From positions 62,001 to 126,000 of the forward strand of contig NZ_JAFBCX010000020.1 in NCBI RefSeq assembly GCF_016907955.1: a stretch of 64,000 nt of DNA. The letters are read 5' to 3'. The notes beneath the pieces were generated by a model that did no database searches, had not been told where the DNA came from, and was given only the letters and a program-made list of their open reading frames with translations. This DNA is from Lentzea nigeriaca. Its GTDB lineage: Bacteria; Actinomycetota; Actinomycetes; Mycobacteriales; Pseudonocardiaceae. The number at the start of each line of letters is the position of its first letter. The stretch's first letter is position 1. This document shows positions 9,168 to 16,047 of the stretch, piece by piece. Made by a program: the position numbers and the translations under genes.

Positions 9168-9602
9168 TCAGGCCTGCCGGAATCCGTAGCGGACGACCAG
9201 CTCGGGGCTGGTCGTCGACCGCCACTCGGTGATGGCCGCGCCGGACTCCTCCTCCCACCGCCCGAGCGCGGACTCCAGCAGCTCGCGATTGACCGGCTCG
9301 TGCCAGACGTCCGCGTACATCGTCACGATTGCTTGTGCGTCAACGGGTTTCGCGTGATCCTGCTCGTCGTACTCGACGTCGCAGCTGTAGAAGAACTCCG
9401 CCGCGTCCGGCGTGAGCACATCTCCGTTGCGGAGAGCGCAGCCGAGCTGGACAGCTGTGATCAACACTTCGCCGGTGCCCGGCGGGTCCACCTCGACCTC
9501 GAAGTCCGGGCCGAGCAACGCTTCGGCGGTGACCTCCCGCACCTGCAGCAGGTCGCGAAAGGCGGCGCGCTGGATCCAGGGCGTCGTGCCGGTGACCGTC
9601 AT
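9168..9602 (-). CDS. Protein of unknown function (144 aa)
   Basis: A soluble 144-residue protein with no recognisable domain, signal peptide or membrane segment. The composition is balanced and acidic, with several tryptophans. It is the last gene of the reverse-strand block that splits the eCIS locus and ends 2 bp from the end of the DUF4157 gene. ATG 9602 gives a natural N-terminus. The 108 bp between it and the next reverse gene show no clear promoter, so it may be cotranscribed with the TolB-like gene. Confidence 0.6.
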   Translation of the reverse strand: MTVTGTTPWIQRAAFRDLLQVREVTAEALLGPDFEVEVDPPGTGEVLITAVQLGCALRNGDVLTPDAAEFFYSCDVEYDEQDHAKPVDAQAIVTMYADVWHEPVNRELLESALGRWEEESGAAITEWRSTTSPELVVRYGFRQA

Positions 9603-9710
9603 CGCGCTGGTCGTCGGCCTTGCCGTGCGGTGGCAGGGAACGTCGCCACCGGCACGGTGATCGCCGCGGGTGCCGCCGCGCTGCTCGCCTTCGGACTGGT
9701 GGTGTGGCGA

Positions 9711-10667
9711 TCAGCTGATCGGCGTGGGTGAGCTCGCCTCGGGGATCTCGACCCTGGGCGTTCCGGTGCCGTCGGCGGGCACCGACCACACGTCGTTCAG
9801 CCCGTCGTCGCGCTGGATCCCGTACGCGACGGTCCTGTCGTCGAGCCAGGCAGGCTGGTCGTCGACGGAGCGGGTCTCGGCGAGTGGTGTGATCTTGCTG
9901 GTGGCCAGGTCGAGCACGGAGATCCGCCAGCCCTGCTGTGGATCGCCGTTGACCGCTGCTTTGTAGGCGATGCGGGTGCCGTCCGGGGACAGCGACGGGC
10001 ACTCGACGTTGTCGTGCTGCGTCAGCGGGCGGACCTTGCGGGCCGCGAAGTCGCCCTCGATCAGGTAGCGGTGCGGACCCGTGGACATGGTGGCGTAGAA
10101 GCGGTTGTCGTCGGCGGTGAACGTGACGCCCCAGAAGTTCGCGTCCGCGGGCAGTTGCGGCATGCCTTCGACGGTGAACTCCTCCAGCGACTGCACGAGG
10201 GTGCCGGTCTTCGTGTCGAGGATGCCCGTGCCGGTCGAGAAACCGTTGGCGGCGTAGGAATGTCCGTCGACGAACAGCGTCCACGCGACCATGCGGCCGC
10301 TCGCGGAGACGCGGGTGCGGTTCGGGAAGCCGGTCAGCGGGACGGTGCGCAGTTCCTTCAACTGGCTGTCCAGGATCGCGAGTTCGCCTGCCTTCAACGC
10401 GCCGACCGGGCGCAGGCACGAGATGGTGCCGGCAGCGGCGTACACGCGGTCGCAGCGCTGGTCGGTGATCTCGCGTGACCCGGCGGGATCGGTGCGGGAC
10501 ACGGTGGAGAGCTTGCCGTCGCTGAGCATCATCAGGCGCGGGCCGGTGCCTGTCGGGATGGAATGCGCGGGCTCGTCGGATGATGCGCCGGACAGCGCGG
10601 TGTAGCCGATGGCGACGCCGCCGAGCAGGACGGCGGCGATGACGGTGATCAGCGGGCGGTTCTTCAC
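9711..10667 (-). CDS. Membrane-anchored TolB/PD40-type beta-propeller protein
   Basis: A 318-residue protein with one N-terminal membrane segment (residues ~5-28) after a short basic start, then an extracytoplasmic region with repeated PD40/WD40-like motifs such as 'SLSPDGTRIAYK', 'ISVLDLATSKITPLAE' and 'PAWLDDRTVAYGIQ'. The GTG start at 10667 overlaps the stop of the upstream MFS gene (GTGA), showing coupling. An open frame extends further upstream but inside the MFS gene. Function is unknown; such propellers often bind proteins or glycans at the cell surface. The eCIS gene at 25496 also carries PD40 repeats, so a shared theme is possible. Confidence 0.82.
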   Translation of the reverse strand: MKNRPLITVIAAVLLGGVAIGYTALSGASSDEPAHSIPTGTGPRLMMLSDGKLSTVSRTDPAGSREITDQRCDRVYAAAGTISCLRPVGALKAGELAILDSQLKELRTVPLTGFPNRTRVSASGRMVAWTLFVDGHSYAANGFSTGTGILDTKTGTLVQSLEEFTVEGMPQLPADANFWGVTFTADDNRFYATMSTGPHRYLIEGDFAARKVRPLTQHDNVECPSLSPDGTRIAYKAAVNGDPQQGWRISVLDLATSKITPLAETRSVDDQPAWLDDRTVAYGIQRDDGLNDVWSVPADGTGTPRVEIPEASSPTPIS

Positions 10668-11869
10668 GAGGTGCGACGTCCCAGCAGTGCGGCGGTGGTG
10701 AGCAGGGCCAGGACGACCGCGGCCGCGGCGATCCTGGTGGCGGTTTCCGGGCTCCAGAACTGCCAGGCGAGGCCGAACAGCACGGAGGAGCCCAGGTAGG
10801 CGAGCGCTTGTCCACTTTGGATCAGCGCGATCCCGGTGGTGCGCAGGCGTTCCGGCAGGACCGGGCCCGCGAGGGCCATCAGCACGCCGTCCGTGGCGGC
10901 GTAGAAGACGCCGTAGAGCAGCACGACCAGCACCAGCAGCGGCCAGCCGCCGAGCGGGCCGTGCAGCAGCAGGTAGACGGCGGTGAGAGCGACGTAACCG
11001 CACAGCATCACCTTGAGCCTGCCGACCCGGTCGGCGAGGGCGCCGAGCGGTGCGGCGAGGAGCAGGTAGACCAGGCTCGTGCCGACGGCGAGCAGCGGGA
11101 ACCAGCCGAACGCCAGGCCTTCCCGCTTCTGCAGCAACAGGTACACGAACCCGTCGCCGATGGTGACCAGGCCGAGCAGTGCCGCGGCCAGCACGATCCT
11201 GCGCACGGCCGTGTCTTTGAGCAGAGCGAGCTTGATAGGTTCCTTGCGCTGCACGGGTTCGGCGCGGTCGCGTACATGGAGCACGAGGACGAGCACGCCG
11301 AACGCGGCGATGCAGAAACTCGTGACGAACACCGCGTCGAACGACTGCGCTGAGGCCGCGAGAACGGCCATCGCGACGAGCGGCCCGGCGAAGGCGCCGA
11401 TGCCGTCCATCGCCCGGTGCACGCCGAACGCGCGTCCCAGGTCACCGCTGGGCGTGGACAACGTGATCAGCGCGTCCCGCGGTGCGGTGCGCAGGCCCTT
11501 GCCCGCGCGGTCCGCGGTGATCACGAAACCGAGCGCGGTCAGGGAGTTGCCCGCCGCGAGCAGTCCGAGCTTGGCCACGGCGGAGATGCCGTAGCCGAAG
11601 CCCGCGACCGCCTTGCGCCTGTTCGTCCGGTCGGCGAGGTAGCCACCGGCGAGGCGCAGCAACGTCGTGGCGCCGGTGTAGACGCCGTCGACCAGCCCGT
11701 ACGCGGCCGGGCTGAGCTGGAGGCCGATGACCAGGTACAGCGGCAGGATCGCGGCCACCATCTCCGACGACACGTCGGTGATCAGGCTGACCGTGCCGAG
11801 CGCGAAGACGTTGCCGCTCAGCCCCTTCCAGTTCGCTGACCTTGGCTTGTCTATTGTGGACAGGTACAA
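10664..11869 (-). CDS. MFS transporter
   Basis: A 401-residue major facilitator protein with 12 predicted membrane segments. Its N-terminal 'VSLITDVSSEMVAAILPLYL' and loop 'GYLADRTNRRKAVAGFGY' are typical of the drug/metabolite-efflux type. The start is a TTG at 11869; the sequence before it carries GGAGG at a good distance, and no ATG or GTG exists between it and the first membrane helix. An imperfect inverted repeat (CTTGTC-N7-GACAGG, 11846-11864) lies across the first codons and could be an operator. It is 36 bp after the metallophosphatase stop on the same strand and coupled to the propeller gene. Confidence 0.9.
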   Translation of the reverse strand: MYLSTIDKPRSANWKGLSGNVFALGTVSLITDVSSEMVAAILPLYLVIGLQLSPAAYGLVDGVYTGATTLLRLAGGYLADRTNRRKAVAGFGYGISAVAKLGLLAAGNSLTALGFVITADRAGKGLRTAPRDALITLSTPSGDLGRAFGVHRAMDGIGAFAGPLVAMAVLAASAQSFDAVFVTSFCIAAFGVLVLVLHVRDRAEPVQRKEPIKLALLKDTAVRRIVLAAALLGLVTIGDGFVYLLLQKREGLAFGWFPLLAVGTSLVYLLLAAPLGALADRVGRLKVMLCGYVALTAVYLLLHGPLGGWPLLVLVVLLYGVFYAATDGVLMALAGPVLPERLRTTGIALIQSGQALAYLGSSVLFGLAWQFWSPETATRIAAAAVVLALLTTAALLGRRTS

Positions 11870-11905
11870 CGTCGGCCTCCAGCCCGGTTGTGGCGTGGCA
11901 GTACG

Positions 11906-13270
11906 TCAGTGGCAGTTGGTGGTGCCGCTGTCGGTGTAGGTCTTGCCCGCCTCGGGGACGAACTGCCAGTCGAAGCTGTTGCTGTGCAGCGTCAGCTTCA
12001 GCACACCGCGGGTGCCGGTGTTGCGGGCTTCGCTGTTCGGCTTGATCGTGCCGAAGCTGTAGGCGCCGGCGCCGCCCATGCCCGCGACGAACGTCCGGAT
12101 GCCGCGTGCCGTGTCCAGTCCGCCGTTCGGGTTCTGCGGGGCGAACCGCTCGTACTGGTGGTTGTGCCCGAACAGCACCAGGTCCGCGTTGGCGTCGTAA
12201 AGGGCCTGGAACAACGGCTTGGTCGACGTGTCCGGGGCGTGGTTGGCGCCGCTGGTGAACAGCGGGTGGTGCCAGTACGCCGCGGTGCACGGCTTCGTGC
12301 TCGCCGCCAGGTCCTGGCGAAGCCACTGCTCCTGGGCGCTGCCCACCGCCATGCTGATGTTGGAGTTCAGCGACACGATGTGCCAGTTGCCGAGGTCGAA
12401 GGAGTAGTAACCCCGGCCGGACGGCCCGGCCTGCGCCCCGAAGTAGTTGTAGTACCCGGTGGCGCCACTGGTGTGGTAGTCGTGGTTGCCCGGCGACGGC
12501 CGCGTGCGCGCCTTGTGCCGGCCCCAGGTGGGCTCGTAGTAGGTGGAGAAGTTCGACGCGGTGCCGTCGGGGTAGGCGTTGTCGCCCGTGGTCCAGACGG
12601 TGCCCTGGATGTTGTCCAGCAGCGCGGCGGTCGCGGTGTCGCCGGAACCGGAGTCCGCGATGTCACCCGCACCGACGAACACCGGATCACCGCTCGGGGG
12701 CGGGGTCGTTCCCGTGGTGATCACGAGCTGTGGTGCCGTGGTGGCGCCGGACTCCCGCGAGTCGTAGTCGGCGCCGTCCGAGCTGCTGGACGTGACACCG
12801 ATGCTGAACGTGCCGTTGCCCGTGACGTAGCTGGTGACGTCGATCTCGTACCAGGCGTTGCGGGCGACCGACCCGAGCGTGCCGAGCGTGGCGCCGTCGA
12901 TGGCGGGCTGGGCGTTGTAGGTGACACCGGACTCGGACCAGCTTGTGTTGGTCATCGACCGGAACGTGCCACCGTTCGGGCTCTGCGCGTCGGTGACGTC
13001 GTCGGTGTGGATGCGCAGCTTGGCGCTGCTGACCGTCTCGGTGAGGCCGGACACCGAGAACTTCAGGAACGTCCGCTTGATCGACGAGTTGTCGACGCCG
13101 AGCTGGCCGGACGTGCCGAAGTTCGTGCCGGTGGCGGCGCTGTCGACGTAGGTGTCGGCGGTGGGCGTGAACGTGGTGGTGGCCGCGTGGGCCGTCGTGG
13201 AGGCGGTGAGGGTGGCCGCCGTGACGACGACCGTGGTGAGCACGGCTAATGGAGCCCTGCGATGTGACAT
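11906..13270 (-). CDS. Secreted metallophosphoesterase with N-terminal DNRLRE/CBM96-type domain
   Basis: A 454-residue exported enzyme. A signal peptide ends near 'TAHA|A' (~residue 29). It is followed by a DNRLRE-type beta-sandwich (~30-190, 'FTPTADTYVDSAA', 'LKFSVSGL') of the kind found in wall-associated proteins. The calcineurin-like phosphoesterase domain then shows all metal motifs in order: GDIAD, GDNAYPDG, GNHDYH, 'YWHHPLF' and 'GHNHQYERF'. I chose the ATG at 13270, which has AGGAAG about 10 bp upstream and begins the signal peptide; an in-frame start 54 bp earlier is less likely. It is divergent from the eCIS sheath operon. Confidence 0.9.
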   Translation of the reverse strand: MSHRRAPLAVLTTVVVTAATLTASTTAHAATTTFTPTADTYVDSAATGTNFGTSGQLGVDNSSIKRTFLKFSVSGLTETVSSAKLRIHTDDVTDAQSPNGGTFRSMTNTSWSESGVTYNAQPAIDGATLGTLGSVARNAWYEIDVTSYVTGNGTFSIGVTSSSSDGADYDSRESGATTAPQLVITTGTTPPPSGDPVFVGAGDIADSGSGDTATAALLDNIQGTVWTTGDNAYPDGTASNFSTYYEPTWGRHKARTRPSPGNHDYHTSGATGYYNYFGAQAGPSGRGYYSFDLGNWHIVSLNSNISMAVGSAQEQWLRQDLAASTKPCTAAYWHHPLFTSGANHAPDTSTKPLFQALYDANADLVLFGHNHQYERFAPQNPNGGLDTARGIRTFVAGMGGAGAYSFGTIKPNSEARNTGTRGVLKLTLHSNSFDWQFVPEAGKTYTDSGTTNCH

Positions 13271-13392
13271 GCCAGCGCACTTCCTTGTTGGCGGACATGG
13301 ACCGTCGGGAAGGGTAGGGCTCAAATGAGATGTGTGCGGTGATCACAGGGCGGCAGTTTGGTGAACGGGCGGAAAATCCCCCTCAGGGGTGG

Positions 13393-13408
13393 CTGCCCTT
13401 TCGGGCAG
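13393..13408. promoter_or_regulatory. Palindrome CTGCCC-N4-GGGCAG, copy B (upstream of sheath operon)
   Basis: A perfect 6-4-6 inverted repeat 101 bp before the sheath ATG, in the 238-bp divergent intergenic region between the metallophosphatase and the eCIS structural operon. It follows no gene end, so a terminator role is unlikely here, which favours an operator or regulator-binding role. See copies A (5771) and C (28489). Confidence 0.5.
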
Positions 13409-13471
13409 TCACCGGCTCCCTCCGGCACCGCCGCGCGGTCGTGTCGGGTTTGCGCAGGTCCCCGCAGCATG

Positions 13472-13495
13472 AGTCGTACAGGGTTCCGTACGACT
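13472..13495. promoter_or_regulatory. 8-8-8 inverted repeat in the sheath leader
   Basis: AGTCGTAC and its exact reverse complement GTACGACT flank an 8-base spacer, ending 2 bp before the GGGAGG ribosome site of the sheath gene (ATG 13509). Such a position suits an operator or an RNA hairpin gating translation of the most abundant eCIS protein. The function is inferred from position only. Confidence 0.45.
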
Positions 13496-13508
13496 TGGGA
13501 GGCCGTCG

Positions 13509-15026
13509 ATGCCCACCTATCTCTCGCCGGGCGTGTACGTCGAGGAGGTGGAGGCAGGTGCTCGCCCGATCGAGGGCGTGGGCACCGCCGTCGCCGCGTT
13601 CGTCGGGTTCGCGGCCAAAGGTGACTACAACACCCCGACGCTGGTGTCGAACTGGGCGCAGTACACCGAGAAGTTCGGCGACTTCGTCGAGGGCTGCTAC
13701 CTGCCGCTGGCCGTCTACGGCTACTTCCTCAACGGTGGCACGAACTGCTACGTCGTCCGCGTCGGCGGCGCGCGCTCCAGCCAGGCCGAGCTGCCCGCGG
13801 GCCCGCAGGCCCAGCTGGGCGGCTACCGCGTGTCGGCTCGCGAGCTCGGCGCGGGCAGCCTGTCCGTCGAGGTCGGCGACCCGGCGGGGGAGAACCAGCC
13901 GGACGACCGCTTCTCGCTGATCGTCAAGGACAACGGCAAGGTGGTCGAGACGCACCAGGTGTCGTCCAAGCGCGGCAAGGAGAACGTCCTCACCGTCGTG
14001 AACACGGCCTCGAAGCTGATCACGGTCGAGGAGGTCGCCGGAGCGTCGCTCGCGCGTCCCGACAAGGCTTCCGTGGCGCTGCGCGAGGCTCCCACGCCGC
14101 CACCCGTGCCGCGCAAGGTCGTGGCCGACGACTACGTGGGCGACGTGGCCGACCGCACCGGTTTCGGTGGCCTGGAAGCCGTCGACGAGATCACGATGAT
14201 CTCGGTGCCCGACCTGATGAGCTCCTACCAGCGCGGGCTGATCACGCTGGAAGCGGTGAAGACCGTGCAGTCGGCGATGATCGCGCACTGCGAGCTCATG
14301 GGTGACCGCATGGCGATCCTCGACCCGCCGCCGGACCTCTCCGCGGACCAGGTGAGGAACTGGAAGCAGACCGAGGCGGGCTACGACTCGAAGTACGCGA
14401 CGCTCTACTACCCGTGGATCAAGGTCTACGACCCGTCCACTTCGGACAACGTCTTCGTGCCGCCGTCGGGCCACATGGCGGGCGTCTGGGCTCGCAGCGA
14501 CGCGGCGCGCGGCGTGCACAAGGCCCCGGCGAACGAGACGGTGCGCGGCGCCGTGGCGTTGCAGACGCAGCTCACCAAGGCAGAGCAGGAGCTGCTGAAC
14601 CCGATCGGCGTGAACTGCATCCGCACGTTCACCGGCCGCGGCATCCGCGTGTGGGGCGCGCGGACTCTCTCGTCCGACCCGGCGTGGCGCTACCTGAACG
14701 TCCGGCGGCTCTTCAACTACCTCGAAGAGTCCATTCTGGACGGTACGCAGTGGGTCGTCTTCGAACCGAACGACGACGCCCTGTGGGCGCGGATCCGCCG
14801 GACCATCGCTGCTTTCCTCGTGATGGAGTGGCGCAAGGGCGCGTTGTTCGGCCTGACGCCCGACGAGGCGTTCTACGTCAAGTGCGACCGCGAGACCAAC
14901 CCGGCGGAGGGCATCGACCTCGGCCAGGTCGTGTGCGAGATCGGCGTCGCGCCGGTGAAGCCCGCGGAGTTCGTCATCTTCCGGCTCGCCCAGATGCAGG
15001 GCGGCACCAGTCTGGTCAACGAGTAA
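13509..15026 (+). CDS. eCIS contractile sheath protein (Pvc2-4 / phage tail sheath family)
   Basis: A 505-residue tail-sheath-family protein. It has the conserved start 'YLSPGVYVEEVEAGARPIEG' (residues 3-22), a variable insert around 100-200, and the diagnostic C-terminal domain with 'RRLFNYLEESILDGTQWVVF' near 400 and 'APVKPAEFVIFRLAQ' near 480. Sheath subunits wrap the tube and contract to drive it forward. Only one sheath gene is present, as in actinobacterial systems, whereas Photorhabdus-type loci encode several. The ribosome site GGGAGG is 7 bp upstream. It is the first structural gene of the long operon running to 28483. Confidence 0.96.
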   Translation: MPTYLSPGVYVEEVEAGARPIEGVGTAVAAFVGFAAKGDYNTPTLVSNWAQYTEKFGDFVEGCYLPLAVYGYFLNGGTNCYVVRVGGARSSQAELPAGPQAQLGGYRVSARELGAGSLSVEVGDPAGENQPDDRFSLIVKDNGKVVETHQVSSKRGKENVLTVVNTASKLITVEEVAGASLARPDKASVALREAPTPPPVPRKVVADDYVGDVADRTGFGGLEAVDEITMISVPDLMSSYQRGLITLEAVKTVQSAMIAHCELMGDRMAILDPPPDLSADQVRNWKQTEAGYDSKYATLYYPWIKVYDPSTSDNVFVPPSGHMAGVWARSDAARGVHKAPANETVRGAVALQTQLTKAEQELLNPIGVNCIRTFTGRGIRVWGARTLSSDPAWRYLNVRRLFNYLEESILDGTQWVVFEPNDDALWARIRRTIAAFLVMEWRKGALFGLTPDEAFYVKCDRETNPAEGIDLGQVVCEIGVAPVKPAEFVIFRLAQMQGGTSLVNE

Positions 15027-15041
15027 AGGCGGTTCATCGAC

Positions 15042-15485
15042 ATGGCACTCCCTGATCTCGACACGTCGGTAGGCCACTCGTTCGGCCTCGAGGTCGACGG
15101 CATCACGATCAAGCAGATCTCCGAGGTGACCGGCCTGAAGATGGAACAGGACGTCATCGAGCTCAAGCAGAACATGGCCGACGGCAAGTACGTCGTGAAG
15201 AAGCTGCCCGGCCGCATGAAGGCCGGCGAGGTCGTCTTCACCAGAGGCCTGACCGCCGACAACTCCTTCGAGAAGTGGGTGAAGGACTCCCGTTTCGGCA
15301 AGATGAGCAGCGCCCGCAAGAACGGCGTGGTCGTCGTCTACGACTACGAGGGCCAGCCCATCAAGCGCTACAAGATCATGCGCGCCTGGCCGAAGGCGTT
15401 GGAGATCGGCACGCTGAAGGCGGGCGACACCTCCGTGCTGACCGAGAAGCTCACGGTCACCTACGAGGAGATGGAAGTCGAGTGA
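15042..15485 (+). CDS. eCIS inner tube protein (Pvc1-like, T4 gp19 family)
   Basis: A 147-residue phage-tail-tube-family protein. It has 'SFGLEVDGITIKQISEVTGL' at residues 9-28, 'KLPGRMKAGEVVFTRGLT' around 52-69 and 'WPKALEIGTLKAGDTSVLTE' around 113-132, all features of gp19-like hexameric tube subunits. It would form the tube inside the sheath that carries the spike and any cargo. It is 15 bp after the sheath gene, and its TGA overlaps the next start (GTGA). Confidence 0.95.
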   Translation: MALPDLDTSVGHSFGLEVDGITIKQISEVTGLKMEQDVIELKQNMADGKYVVKKLPGRMKAGEVVFTRGLTADNSFEKWVKDSRFGKMSSARKNGVVVVYDYEGQPIKRYKIMRAWPKALEIGTLKAGDTSVLTEKLTVTYEEMEVE

Positions 15486-15874
15486 AACGCTCTGCTGCGC
15501 CGGTCATGCAGACGGAGTTCGCGTTCGAGCTCCCGCGTGGCTACGTCGACGACTCCGGTGCCGTGCACAAGTCGGGCGTGATGCGTCTGGCGACGGCCCG
15601 CGACGAGCTGATCCCGTTGCGGGACGACCGAGTCCGCGAGAACGCGGCCTTCCTGACGGTCGTGCTGCTGGGCCGCGTCGTGGTCCGCCTCGGCTCGGTG
15701 ACCGACGTGCACGCGGGCGTCATCGAGAACCTGTTCGCCTCGGACCTGGCCTTCCTGCAGGACATGTACCGCCGCATCAACAGCGAGGGGCACACGCGCT
15801 CGGCCGTCGCGTGCCCCTCGTGCGGACACGGGTTCGAGGTCGACATCGCGGGTGGGCGCCTGGGGGAATCGTGA
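15482..15874 (+). CDS. eCIS small assembly protein (phage tail assembly-like)
   Basis: A 130-residue protein starting at GTG 15482 in a GTGA overlap with the tube stop; ATG 15506 is an alternative. It has the pattern of the tail-assembly protein that follows the tube gene in many eCIS loci: 'FELPRGYVDDSGAVHKSGVM' at 12-31, 'RLGSVTDVHAGVIENLFASD' around 70-90 and 'DLAFLQDMYRRINSEG'. A C-terminal CPSCGH pair may be half of a zinc site. It probably acts in tube/tape-measure assembly, which is inference from phage analogues. Confidence 0.78.
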   Translation: MKRSAAPVMQTEFAFELPRGYVDDSGAVHKSGVMRLATARDELIPLRDDRVRENAAFLTVVLLGRVVVRLGSVTDVHAGVIENLFASDLAFLQDMYRRINSEGHTRSAVACPSCGHGFEVDIAGGRLGES

Positions 15875-16041
15875 CGTACGCGCCGGACCGGCTGTACTCG
15901 GAGGTCGCGTACGTCGCCTACCACTTCCACTGGTCGCTCGACTCCATTTTGGACATGGAGCACGCGGACCGGCTGCGGTACGTGGAGGAGATCGGCCGCA
16001 TCAACACGCGGATCACGTCAAGTGTCAGTTCGGGGAGGTGA
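15871..16041 (+). CDS. Very small conserved eCIS protein (DUF6760-like)
   Basis: A 56-residue protein starting at GTG 15871, overlapping the previous stop (GTGA). The central 'YVAYHFHWSLDSILDMEHAD' (residues 14-33) resembles the small proteins encoded directly after the tail-assembly protein in actinobacterial eCIS loci, and recalls phage GpE+E'-type short products. The role is unknown. The coupled start and conserved position make it a real gene despite its size. The family name is from memory and is the least certain part. Confidence 0.7.
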   Translation: MTYAPDRLYSEVAYVAYHFHWSLDSILDMEHADRLRYVEEIGRINTRITSSVSSGR

Positions 16042-16047
16042 CTTGCT

